A program made the position numbers and the translations under genes. A stretch of DNA of 64,000 bases from Mycolicibacterium chitae (lineage in GTDB: Bacteria; Actinomycetota; Actinomycetes; Mycobacteriales; Mycobacteriaceae), in contig NZ_LR134355.1 of assembly GCF_900637205.1 (NCBI RefSeq), positions 3,410,001 to 3,474,000 of the forward strand. Direction: 5' to 3'. The notes beneath the pieces were generated by a model that did no database searches, was not told the origin of the DNA, and saw only the letters and a program-made list of their open reading frames with translations. Below are positions 36,643 through 44,564 of the stretch, piece by piece; the first letter of the stretch is position 1, and each line of letters starts with the position of its first letter.

Positions 36643-37844
36643 CCCCGACCGGGCCGCTGGACGGCATCCGGGTCATCGAGGTCGGCACACTGATCTCGGG
36701 GCCGTTCGCGGGTCGACTGCTCGGCGACATGGGCGCCGAGGTCGTCAAGATCGAGCCGCCCGGTACGCCGGATCCGCTGCGCACCTGGGGGCAGGCCGAA
36801 CTCGACGGCGAGCACTTCTTCTGGACCGTGCACGCCCGCAACAAGAAGGCCGTCACGCTGAACCTGCGGGAGGCGGCGGGCCGCGAGCTGTTCCTGGACC
36901 TGGTCGACAAGTCCGACATCATCGTCGAGAACTTCCGCCCGGGCACGCTGGAGAAGTGGAACCTGGGCTATGACGTGCTGGCCCAACGCAATCCCGGCAT
37001 CATCCTGGTGCGGGTCTCCGGCTACGGCCAGACCGGGCCCGAGGCCCACAAGGCCGGCTACGCCTCGGTGGCCGAGGCAGCCAGCGGCCTGCGGCACATG
37101 AACGGCTTCCCCGGCGGGCCGCCGCCGCGGCTGGCGCTGTCCCTGGGCGACAGCCTGGCCGGCATGTTCGCCGCGCAGGGGGCCCTGGCGGCGCTGTATC
37201 GCCGGACCGTCACCGGGACCGGGCAGATCGTCGACGCGGCGCTGACCGAATCCTGTTTGGCCATCCAGGAATCCACCATCCCCGACTACGACATCGGCGG
37301 TGTCGTCCGCGGCCCGTCGGGCACCCGGCTCGAAGGCATCGCCCCGTCGAACATCTACCGCAGCGCCGACGGCAGCTGGGTGGTGATCGCGGCCAACCAG
37401 GACACGGTCTTCCGCCGGCTGTGCGGGGCCATGGGCCGGCCGGAGCTGGCGGACGACGACCGCTTCGTCAACCACGTCGCGCGCGGACGCAATCAGGACG
37501 AACTCGACAAGATCATCGGCGAGTGGGCCGCGCAGCGCCCGCCGGGCGAGATCATCGACACGCTGTCGAAGGCCGGGGTCATCTCCGGCCCCATCAACAC
37601 CGTCGCCGAGGTGGTGACCGACCCGCAACTGAACGCGCGCGGGATGATCGCCGATCACTTCGACGAGCGCATCGGGCGCAACGTCAAGGGCCCGGGGGTG
37701 GTCCCGGTGCTCTCCGAATCGCCGGGCACCATCCGGTCGGCGGGCTCGGCGCGGCCGGGCCAGCACAACGACGAGATCTACCGCGGCCTGCTCGGTCGCA
37801 GCGCCGCCGAACTCGAACAGCTGCACGCCGAGGGGGTGCTATGA
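36639..37844 (+). CDS. Class III (CaiB/BaiF) CoA-transferase
   Basis: A 401-residue family III CoA-transferase. It shows LDGIRVIEVGTLISGPFAGRLLGDMGAEVVKIEPPGTPDPLR, then KKAVTLNLREAAGRELFLDLVDKSDIIVENFRPGTLEKW and GYGQTGP. It moves CoA between carboxylic acids and would activate a pathway acid as a thioester for the downstream lyase and dehydrogenase. The GTG start at 36639 is in a GTGA overlap with the hydrolase, and the stop overlaps the lyase ATG. Confidence 0.9.
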   Translation: MTPTGPLDGIRVIEVGTLISGPFAGRLLGDMGAEVVKIEPPGTPDPLRTWGQAELDGEHFFWTVHARNKKAVTLNLREAAGRELFLDLVDKSDIIVENFRPGTLEKWNLGYDVLAQRNPGIILVRVSGYGQTGPEAHKAGYASVAEAASGLRHMNGFPGGPPPRLALSLGDSLAGMFAAQGALAALYRRTVTGTGQIVDAALTESCLAIQESTIPDYDIGGVVRGPSGTRLEGIAPSNIYRSADGSWVVIAANQDTVFRRLCGAMGRPELADDDRFVNHVARGRNQDELDKIIGEWAAQRPPGEIIDTLSKAGVISGPINTVAEVVTDPQLNARGMIADHFDERIGRNVKGPGVVPVLSESPGTIRSAGSARPGQHNDEIYRGLLGRSAAELEQLHAEGVL

Positions 37845-38758
37845 GCGACTTGCCCAGCCAGGTCACCATCCGCGAGGTCTCCCTGCGCGACGGCCTGCAG
37901 ATCGAAGAGCCGATCTCGTTGGACGCCAAGATCGAACTGCTCGAGGCGGTGGTCGCCACCGGCGTGCGCGAGGTCGAGGCCACCGCCTTCGTCTCGCCGT
38001 CGAAGGTGCCCGCCCTGGCCGACGCCGAGCAGTTCGCCGCCGAGTTGAAACGGTTCAGCGCACCGCATTTCGACGTCGAGTTCTCGGCGTTGGTCGCCAG
38101 CCCCAACGGCGCGCGGCGCGCCATCGCCGCGGGCCTGAACTCGATCGAGTACGTCGTGTCGGCGGCCGATTCGCACAGCCGGGCCAACGTGGGTCGGGGC
38201 ACCGAGGAGGCCACTGTCGCGATCGCCGACGTCCTGCGGATCGCCCGGGACAACGAGGCCAAGCTGGAGGTCATCGTCGCGACCGCCTGGGACTGCCCGT
38301 TCGACGGCCCCACCGCCCCGCAGCGGGTGCTCGACATCGTCACGGCCGCCTGCGATCTCGGCGTGGACCGCATCGCGATCGCCGACACCATCGGGACCGC
38401 CACCCCGCGCCGGGTCGGCACCCTGCTCACCCAGGTCCAGCAGATCATCGGCGACACCCCGCTGGGCGCGCACTTCCACAACACCCGCGGGGCCGGGCTG
38501 GCCAGCGCGTACGCGGCCGTACAGGCCGGGGTGACGCGCCTCGACGCCTCGGTCGGCGGCCTGGGCGGTTGCCCGTTCGCCCCCGGGGCCAGCGGCAACA
38601 TCGCCACCGAGGACCTGGTGTACCTGCTGCGCGACAGCGATATCGACACCGGTGTGGACCTGGACCGGACCATCGAGGCGGCCGGGGTCGCGCAGCGGCT
38701 CATCGGCCACGAACTGCCCAGTTCGCTGCTGCGGGCCGGGGACCGGATCGGCGGCTGA
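37841..38758 (+). CDS. Hydroxymethylglutaryl-CoA lyase-like enzyme
   Basis: A 305-residue DRE-TIM metallolyase. It has VSLRDGLQIEEP (catalytic Arg and metal-binding Asp), ADTIGTATPRRV, HFHNTRGAGLASAYAAVQAG (metal His) and the active-site loop VGGLGGCPFAPGASGNIATEDLVYLL with Cys in GGCPFAPGA. It cleaves a 3-hydroxy-3-methyl-acyl-CoA-type substrate to acetyl-CoA or pyruvate-like products. HMG-CoA itself is possible (leucine pathway), but the dioxygenase neighbours point to another C-C cleavage. ATGA and TGATG overlaps couple it both ways. Confidence 0.88.
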   Translation: MSDLPSQVTIREVSLRDGLQIEEPISLDAKIELLEAVVATGVREVEATAFVSPSKVPALADAEQFAAELKRFSAPHFDVEFSALVASPNGARRAIAAGLNSIEYVVSAADSHSRANVGRGTEEATVAIADVLRIARDNEAKLEVIVATAWDCPFDGPTAPQRVLDIVTAACDLGVDRIAIADTIGTATPRRVGTLLTQVQQIIGDTPLGAHFHNTRGAGLASAYAAVQAGVTRLDASVGGLGGCPFAPGASGNIATEDLVYLLRDSDIDTGVDLDRTIEAAGVAQRLIGHELPSSLLRAGDRIGG

Positions 38759-39375
38759 TGACCCCGCGCACGCTGTCCAGCAAGGGACAGCAAACCCGGG
38801 CCGCCCTCGAGCACGCGGCCCGGAAACTGTTCGCCGAGCGCGGCTTTCACGCCACCACGCTGGCCGATATCACCTCCGCCGCCGGCAAGTCGTCGGCGGC
38901 GTTCTACCGCTACTTCGACGACAAGGAGGATCTGCTGGCGGCGCTGGCGCAGAGCTTCCTGCAGGACATCGTCGCGCCGTCGGGCACCGACCTGCGGCTA
39001 CCGGAATCGGCGGAGGACACCGAGTTCTTCACCACCGCGGTCACCGGCTACTGGAACATGTTCAAACAGAACATCGGCATCATGGTGGCCGTCGACCAAC
39101 TCGGTGCCGGCCAGCCCCGGTTCGCCGAGGTGCAGAACGCGTTCCGGCGCTTCGGGATGGACATCGTGCGGGCCTCGGTACGCGCGGCGCGCGCGCAGGG
39201 ATACGCCGACGACCTGGACCCCGACCACCTGGCGTTGGCCATCGCGTTGATGTTCGAACAGTTCACCACCGTCTATCTGCGCCCCGACGCCGCCGCACTG
39301 GGCGTCCGCAGCACCGACGAGGATGCCGTACACACCCTGGCGACCATCTGGCGAAAGACGCTGTACGGTCGCTGA
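38758..39375 (+). CDS. TetR family regulator of the catabolic cluster
   Basis: A 205-residue TetR protein with HTH LFAERGFHATTLADITSAAGKSSAAFYRYFDDKEDLLAAL. The ligand domain contains YWNMFKQNIGIMVAVDQLGAGQPRFAEVQNAFRRFGMDIVRASVRAARAQG. It overlaps the lyase stop by one base (TGATG), which puts it in the first operon, and precedes the dehydrogenase operon by 24 bases. It likely senses a CoA ester of the pathway and controls both operons. Confidence 0.9.
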   Translation: MTPRTLSSKGQQTRAALEHAARKLFAERGFHATTLADITSAAGKSSAAFYRYFDDKEDLLAALAQSFLQDIVAPSGTDLRLPESAEDTEFFTTAVTGYWNMFKQNIGIMVAVDQLGAGQPRFAEVQNAFRRFGMDIVRASVRAARAQGYADDLDPDHLALAIALMFEQFTTVYLRPDAAALGVRSTDEDAVHTLATIWRKTLYGR

Positions 39376-39399
39376 CCAGAGCTACCCGAGGAGTCAGTC

Positions 39400-40638
39400 G
39401 TGGATTTCACCCTGCCGGATCATCTGCCCGGTCTGCTCGCCGAGATGGACGCCTTCATCGAGGCCGAGATCAAACCGCTGGAACGCGAGAACATGCAGTA
39501 CTTCGATCGGCGCCGCGAGTTCGCGCGCACCGATCTGGACAACGGTGGCATCCCCAACCGCGAGTGGGAGGACCTGCTCGACGAGATGCGCCGCCGCGCC
39601 GACAAGGCGGGCTGGCTGCGTTACGGCCTGCCCACCGAGTTCGGCGGCCGCGGCGGCAGCAACCTCGACATGGCCGTCATCCGAGAGCACCTGGCGCACA
39701 AGGGACTCGGATTGCACAACGACCTGCAGGACGAGTCGTCGATCGTCGGCAACTTCCCGCAGGTGATCATGATGTCGCGGTTCGGCACCGAGGCCCAGCG
39801 CAAGGACTGGTGCGAGGCGCTGATCACCGGCGAGAAGTCGATGGCGTTCGGGTTGAGTGAACCCAACCACGGCAGCGATGCCACCTGGCTGGAGACCCGC
39901 GCCGTGCGCGACGGCGACGACTGGGTCATCAACGGCACCAAACGCTGGAACACCGGCGTGCACCGCGCCACCCACGACCTCATCTTCGCCCGCACCTCCG
40001 GGGAGGCCGGGCAGGCCACCGGCATCACGGCGTTCCTGGTGCCCTGCGACGCCGAGGGATTCGAGGTCCCCTACTACTGGTGGACCTTCAACATGCCCAG
40101 CGACCACGCGGAGGTCGAACTCAAGGATGTCCGGGTGCCCGCGGAAGCGGTGCTCGGCGAGGTGGACCGCGGCCTCGAGGTCGGTCAGACCTTCCTGCAC
40201 GAGAACCGGATTCGGCAGGCCGCCTCCAGCCTGGGTGCCGCGCAGTACTGTATCGACCGCGCCGCCGCCTACGCCGGTGAGCGCATCGTCTTCGGCAAGC
40301 CGCTGTCGGTGAACCAGGCCGTGCAGTGGCCGCTGGCCGAACTGCAGACCGAGGCGCAGATGGTGCGGCTGCTGGTGTACTACGCGGCCTGGCATCTGGA
40401 TCGCGATCACCACATGGAGGTCTCCGACAAGGTCTCGATGGCCAATTACCGTGCCAACCGGCTGGTGTGCGAGGCCGCCGACCGCGCCATGCAGATCCAC
40501 GGCGGCCTCGGTTACAGCCGCCACGAGCCGTTCGAGCACATCTACCGGCACCACCGCCGGTACCGGATCACCGAGGGCGCCGAGGAAATCCAGATCCGCC
40601 GGGTCGCCCAGCGCATGCTCAAGTTCGGCCGCAAATGA
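39400..40638 (+). CDS. Acyl-CoA dehydrogenase-family enzyme (LvaC-like)
   Basis: A 412-residue ACAD of the ACAD10/11-type branch, from a GTG start. It has AFGLSEPNHGSDATWLETRAVRDGDDWVINGTKRWNTGVHRATHDLIFARTS and QIHGGLGYSRHEPFEHIYRHHRRYRITEGAEEIQIRRVAQRML. In the P. putida levulinate pathway the LvaC homologue acts after a kinase, removing phosphate from 4-phosphoacyl-CoA on the way to 3-hydroxyacyl-CoA. The order here, ACAD then kinase then small protein, all in ATGA overlaps, fits that module. The substrate chain is unknown. Confidence 0.88.
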   Translation: MDFTLPDHLPGLLAEMDAFIEAEIKPLERENMQYFDRRREFARTDLDNGGIPNREWEDLLDEMRRRADKAGWLRYGLPTEFGGRGGSNLDMAVIREHLAHKGLGLHNDLQDESSIVGNFPQVIMMSRFGTEAQRKDWCEALITGEKSMAFGLSEPNHGSDATWLETRAVRDGDDWVINGTKRWNTGVHRATHDLIFARTSGEAGQATGITAFLVPCDAEGFEVPYYWWTFNMPSDHAEVELKDVRVPAEAVLGEVDRGLEVGQTFLHENRIRQAASSLGAAQYCIDRAAAYAGERIVFGKPLSVNQAVQWPLAELQTEAQMVRLLVYYAAWHLDRDHHMEVSDKVSMANYRANRLVCEAADRAMQIHGGLGYSRHEPFEHIYRHHRRYRITEGAEEIQIRRVAQRMLKFGRK

Positions 40639-41576
40639 GCCTGGCGGCACAACTCGGCACCATCCTGGGCGCCGAGATCGAGGACCTGGCCCGCTTGACC
40701 GGCGGCGCGAGCCGCACTACCTGGTCGTTCACGGCGCGCACCGACGCCGGGACCCGGGCCCTGATCCTGCGCACCGGGCCCCCCGAGGAGATCCACGCCA
40801 GCATGGAGCTCGAGGCCCGGGTCCAGGCGTTGGCCGCCGAGCAGGGCGCCCCGGTGCCGGAGATCCTCGCGGCGTCGAACTCCGTTGCCCCACTGGGCAA
40901 TCCCTATCTGATCTGCACGGCCATCGGCGGGGAGACCATCGTCCGGCGGATCTACCGCGGGCTCGACGACGCGGGCCGGGCCTCGCTGCTGCGCCAATGC
41001 GCGGACGCGCTGGCCAGGATCCACCGGATCGACCCGGCCGCCGCCGAACTCGGCGCCGAGGACCCGGTGGCGGCGGCACGCGCCGAACTCGACGCCATGA
41101 ACGACACCACCGCCACGTTCGAGTTCGCGTTCCGGTGGCTCGAGCGCCACCGCCCGGCCGCCGCGGCCCCCACGCTGGTGCACGGGGACTTCCGGATGGG
41201 CAACCTCATCGTCGACGGGTCGCGCCTGGCGGCGGTCCTCGACTGGGAGCTGGTGCACGCCGGCGACCCGGTCGAGGACCTGGCCTGGTTCTGCATCCGG
41301 GCCTGGCGGTTCGGCGCACCCAAGGAACTCGGCGCCGGCGGCCTGGGCAGCATCGAAGAGTTCCTGAGCGCCTACGAGGCCGCCGGCGGTGCGGCCATCG
41401 ACCGGGCGGCGTTCCGCTGGTGGCTGGTGCTGGCCACCCTGCGGTGGGGGGTGATCTGCCGGTTCCAGGCCGAGCGGCACCTCTCGGGCGAGTCCCCGTC
41501 AGTGGAACTGGCGACCATCGGGCGCCGGGTCTGCGAGACGGAGTGGGATCTGCTCAACCTGATGGAGGCGTCATGA
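40635..41576 (+). CDS. APH-family phosphotransferase (LvaA-like 4-hydroxyacyl-CoA kinase)
   Basis: A 313-residue aminoglycoside-phosphotransferase-fold kinase. It has the catalytic HGDFRMGNLIVDGSRLAAVLDWELVHAGDPVEDLAW and the N-lobe LTGGASRTTWSF. In bacteria such kinases adjoining ACAD genes phosphorylate 4-hydroxyacyl-CoA, equivalent to the N-terminal half of mammalian ACAD10/11. The ATG at 40635 overlaps the ACAD stop, and its own stop overlaps the next ATG. Confidence 0.88.
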   Translation: MSLAAQLGTILGAEIEDLARLTGGASRTTWSFTARTDAGTRALILRTGPPEEIHASMELEARVQALAAEQGAPVPEILAASNSVAPLGNPYLICTAIGGETIVRRIYRGLDDAGRASLLRQCADALARIHRIDPAAAELGAEDPVAAARAELDAMNDTTATFEFAFRWLERHRPAAAAPTLVHGDFRMGNLIVDGSRLAAVLDWELVHAGDPVEDLAWFCIRAWRFGAPKELGAGGLGSIEEFLSAYEAAGGAAIDRAAFRWWLVLATLRWGVICRFQAERHLSGESPSVELATIGRRVCETEWDLLNLMEAS

Positions 41577-41929
41577 CCCTGCACGGCCGGCCGACGGCGG
41601 CCGAACTCGTCGCCGCCGTCGCCGACTTCCTCGACGGCGACGTCCGCGAGGCCACCCGACCCGATGGTCCTGGCGGAGACGGGCAGGTGAACTTCCACGC
41701 CCGGGTCGCCGCCAACGCGCTGCGCATGGTGGTCCGCGAACTCGACGGACCCGGCGCCGAGCAGGTCGACGCGGCGCTGGCGGGCCTCGGCGCCGACGAC
41801 GAGGCCGCACTGGCCGCCGCGATCCGCGCCGGTGCGCACGACGACCGCACCGACGAGGTGTTGGCGGCGCTGCGCACGGTGGTGAGCCACCGGTTGGCCG
41901 CCGCGCACCCCGGCTACGAACAGGAGTGA
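41573..41929 (+). CDS. DUF6285-like small protein (LvaB-like partner)
   Basis: A 118-residue helical protein: RPTAAELVAAVADFLDGDVREATRPD, FHARVAANALRMVVREL and VLAALRTVVSHRLAAAHPGY. Its length and position after the kinase match LvaB, the 12-kDa protein required together with LvaA. The ATG overlaps the kinase stop. The family assignment comes from this operon pattern and from sequence character. A role as kinase-binding partner is inferred. Confidence 0.75.
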   Translation: MTLHGRPTAAELVAAVADFLDGDVREATRPDGPGGDGQVNFHARVAANALRMVVRELDGPGAEQVDAALAGLGADDEAALAAAIRAGAHDDRTDEVLAALRTVVSHRLAAAHPGYEQE

Positions 41930-41933
41930 GCAG

Positions 41934-42320
41934 ATGCCCGTCCCCGACGAAGCCGCCATCATCGGCGTGGCCGACAGGTTGTTCCGGGCGATCGAGCAGA
42001 CCGACGTCGCGACGATCGAGCAACTGTTCGACGCCGACATCGCGGTGTGGCACAGCGGCGACGCCGCCGACAACGACCGGGCCCGCGCGCTGCGCGTCAT
42101 CACCTGGTTCATCGACCGCACCACCGCGCGCCGCTACGAGATCTTCGACCGTCAGGTCTTCGAATCCGGCTTCGTCCAGCAGCACCTCCTGCACGCCACC
42201 GGGACCGACGGCGCCAGCATCGCGCTGCGGGTCTGCATCGTGATCAAGCTCGGTGCCAACGGCTTGATCAGTCGGATCGACGAGTATTTCGATCCCAAGG
42301 ACATGGCGCCGCTGCTGTAG
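41934..42320 (+). CDS. NTF2-like (SnoaL-type) protein
   Basis: A 128-residue alpha-plus-beta-barrel protein. The start VADRLFRAIEQTDVATIEQLFDADIAVWHSGDAADN and the strand pattern ATGTDGASIALRVCIVIKL...GLISRIDEYFDPKDMAPLL are typical of SnoaL/ketosteroid-isomerase-like domains. It could be a small isomerase or dehydratase of the 4-hydroxyacid module, beginning 4 bases after the DUF6285 gene. No catalytic Asp pair can be assigned with confidence. Confidence 0.83.
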   Translation: MPVPDEAAIIGVADRLFRAIEQTDVATIEQLFDADIAVWHSGDAADNDRARALRVITWFIDRTTARRYEIFDRQVFESGFVQQHLLHATGTDGASIALRVCIVIKLGANGLISRIDEYFDPKDMAPLL

Positions 42321-42383
42321 CGGCGGGGACGCGCGGCATCAAAAGCCCGCAGGCCGAACGAATATCGCCGTAGCATCGGCGTC

Positions 42384-42779
42384 GTGGCCGACACTTCCGT
42401 GCGCGTGCTGGTGTACAGCGACAACCCCCGCACCCGCGAACAGGTCTTGCTGGCACTCGGCAAGCGGGTGCACCCCGACCTGCCCGAGCTGAGTTATCTC
42501 GAGGTTGCCACCGCACCCGTCGTCATCCAGCAGATGGACGCCGGCGGCATCGACCTGGCGATCCTCGACGGCGAGGCCACCCCGGCCGGTGGGATGGGAA
42601 TCGCCAAGCAACTCAAGGACGAGCTGGAGGTCTGCCCGCCGATCCTGGTCCTGACCGGCCGGCGCGACGACGCCTGGCTGGCAAAGTGGTCGCGCGCCGA
42701 GGCCGCCGTGCCGCACCCGATCGACCCCATTGAGCTCGGCGAGGCCGTGGTGGGATTGTTGCGCGCCCGCGCGTCCTGA
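42384..42779 (+). CDS. Receiver-domain protein, degenerate; complex I-associated (Rv3143-like)
   Basis: A 131-residue protein of only a CheY-like receiver domain. It begins VRVLVYSDNPRTREQ, so one of the usual acidic pair is Ser12 beside Asp13. Asp62 (ILDGE) is in the phospho-acceptor position and LTGRR holds the switch Thr, but the conserved Lys near the end is His111 (PHPIDP). This mixed pattern suggests it is not a normal phospho-switch. The M. tuberculosis counterpart lies beside the nuo operon, and the M. smegmatis homologue was found as a bound subunit of complex I, so a structural role is likely. Confidence 0.85.
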   Translation: MADTSVRVLVYSDNPRTREQVLLALGKRVHPDLPELSYLEVATAPVVIQQMDAGGIDLAILDGEATPAGGMGIAKQLKDELEVCPPILVLTGRRDDAWLAKWSRAEAAVPHPIDPIELGEAVVGLLRARAS

Positions 42780-42937
42780 GCGGGGCCCTCAGCTGGACAC
42801 CGAGCGGTCGGAATCACCGCGCGAAATATTCTGCCGCCCATACTTTTTCACAAGATCCGGGAATTCCTGGGCGTTTCCTGCGCGGTTGCGACGATCCTAA
42901 CCAAAATGCGCCGGGTCAGCGGTCAAGATCGCTAGGC

Positions 42938-42953
42938 TGTGTGTTAGCTCACA
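42938..42953 (+). promoter_or_regulatory. Candidate CRP/Cmr site upstream of nuoA
   Basis: TGTGTGTTAGCTCACA matches TGTGA-N6-TCACA at 9 of 10 half-site bases. It lies 35-50 bases before the nuoA ATG, next to a possible -10 (TAGGCT, 42933-42938). A cAMP-receptor-type protein bound here could repress the nuo operon. The rest of the 42780-42987 gap is AT-richer than its neighbourhood but shows no gene. Confidence 0.55.
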
Positions 42954-42987
42954 TCGACAGCCCGAGCGAGGGAGCGCAGCAGTACCC

Positions 42988-43347
42988 ATGGAGCTCTATA
43001 CGCCCATCCTGGTCCTGGGGGCCATCGCAGCCGCCTTCGCGGTCGGATCGGTCGGAATAGCGCTGGTGATCGGCCCCCGGCGCTTCAACCGCGCCAAGGT
43101 CATGGCCTACGAATGCGGCATCGAACCCGCGCCGCAGGACGCCGGCAGCGGCCGCTTCCCGATCAAGTTCTACCTGGTGGCCATGTCGTTCATCATCTTC
43201 GACATCGAGATCGTCTTCCTCTACCCGTGGGCGGTGGCATTCGACAGCCTCGGGCTGTTCGGGGTGATCGCCGTGGCGCTGTTCATCTTCAACGTGTCGG
43301 TCGCCTATGCGTACGAGTGGCGGCGGGGAGGCTTGAATTGGGACTAG
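42988..43347 (+). CDS. nuoA: NADH-quinone oxidoreductase subunit A
   Basis: A 119-residue membrane subunit with three helices. The conserved first-loop sequence [43 protein letters not shown] contains the Cys-switch-like Cys and the acidic residues near the quinone channel. It begins the complex I operon from an ATG preceded by GAGGGAG. Its last codons overlap the nuoB TTG start. Confidence 0.97.
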   Translation: MELYTPILVLGAIAAAFAVGSVGIALVIGPRRFNRAKVMAYECGIEPAPQDAGSGRFPIKFYLVAMSFIIFDIEIVFLYPWAVAFDSLGLFGVIAVALFIFNVSVAYAYEWRRGGLNWD

Positions 43348-43892
43348 AGGAACAACTACCAGGCGGGATCCTGCTCACCACGGTGGAGAAGGCCGCGGGC
43401 TTCGTCCGCAAGGGCTCCCTGTGGCCGGCGACCTTCGGACTGGCCTGCTGCGCCATCGAGATGATGGCCACCGCCGGACCGCGGTTCGACATCGCCCGAT
43501 TCGGGATGGAACGGTTCTCGGCCACCCCCCGCCAAGCCGACCTGATGATCGTGGCCGGGCGGGTCAGCCAGAAGATGGCGCCGGTGTTGCGGCAGGTCTA
43601 CGACCAGATGGTCGAGCCCAAGTGGGTGCTGGCGATGGGGGTCTGTGCGTCCTCCGGCGGGATGTTCAACAACTACGCGATCCTGCAGGGCGTCGACCAT
43701 GTGGTGCCGGTCGACATCTACCTGCCCGGCTGCCCGCCGCGCCCGGAGATGCTGCTCAACGCGCTGTTGACGCTGCACGCCAAGATCGCCGAGATGCCGC
43801 TGGGGGTGCACCGCGACGAGGTCATCGCCGCCGCCGAACGGGCCGCCCTGGACTCGCCGCCCACCATCGAGCTCAAGGGGTTGTTGCGATGA
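43338..43892 (+). CDS. nuoB: NADH-quinone oxidoreductase subunit B
   Basis: A 184-residue subunit holding iron-sulfur cluster N2, the last electron stop before quinone. Cluster cysteines are in [18 protein letters not shown] and LPGCPPRPE. The start is an unusual TTG at 43338, preceded by GGGGAGG and supported by the family N-terminus [13 protein letters not shown]. It is translated overlapping the end of nuoA. Confidence 0.96.
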   Translation: MGLEEQLPGGILLTTVEKAAGFVRKGSLWPATFGLACCAIEMMATAGPRFDIARFGMERFSATPRQADLMIVAGRVSQKMAPVLRQVYDQMVEPKWVLAMGVCASSGGMFNNYAILQGVDHVVPVDIYLPGCPPRPEMLLNALLTLHAKIAEMPLGVHRDEVIAAAERAALDSPPTIELKGLLR

Positions 43893-44563
43893 GTCCGTAC
43901 GATCCGGCCGACCCCGAGGTGATCGAGGTCCGCACCGGCATGTTCGGTCCCGAGGGCACCGGCGACACCTCCGGTTACGGGCGGCTGATCCGCGAGGTGG
44001 CACTGCCCGGCAGCAGCCCGCGGCCCTACGGCGGATACTTCGACGAGGTCGTCGACCGCCTGGCGGAGGTGCTCGGATCCGCGTTCCGGGAGGCGGTCGA
44101 ACGCGTCGTCGTGCACCGCGAGCAGCTGACCCTCGAGCTTCGACGCGAACACCTGCCGCAGGTGGCGCGGGCGCTGCGCGACGACGCCGCATTGCGCTTC
44201 GAACTGTGCGCCGGGGTCTCGGGGGTGCACTACCCCGGTGACGAGGGCCGCGAGTTGCACGCGGTGTACCCGCTGATGTCGATCACGCACAATCGGCGCA
44301 TCCAGCTCGAGACGACCTGTCCGGACGCTGATCCCCATGTGCCGTCGTTGTTTTCGGTCTACCCGACCGTGGACTGGCACGAACGGGAGACCTACGACTT
44401 CTTCGGGATCATCTTCGACGGCCACCCCGCGCTCACCCGCATCGAGATGCCCGACGACTGGGTCGGACATCCGCAGCGCAAGGACTACCCGCTCGGTGGC
44501 GTGCCCGTGGAATACCACGGCGCACAGATTCCGCCGCCCGACGAACGCAGGGCCTACCACTGA
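43889..44563 (+). CDS. nuoC: NADH-quinone oxidoreductase subunit C
   Basis: A 224-residue hydrophilic arm subunit. The signature [42 protein letters not shown] is clear. NuoC stays a separate protein here, unlike the E. coli NuoCD fusion. The ATG at 43889 overlaps the nuoB stop. Confidence 0.96.
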   Translation: MSPYDPADPEVIEVRTGMFGPEGTGDTSGYGRLIREVALPGSSPRPYGGYFDEVVDRLAEVLGSAFREAVERVVVHREQLTLELRREHLPQVARALRDDAALRFELCAGVSGVHYPGDEGRELHAVYPLMSITHNRRIQLETTCPDADPHVPSLFSVYPTVDWHERETYDFFGIIFDGHPALTRIEMPDDWVGHPQRKDYPLGGVPVEYHGAQIPPPDERRAYH

Positions 44564-44564
44564 C

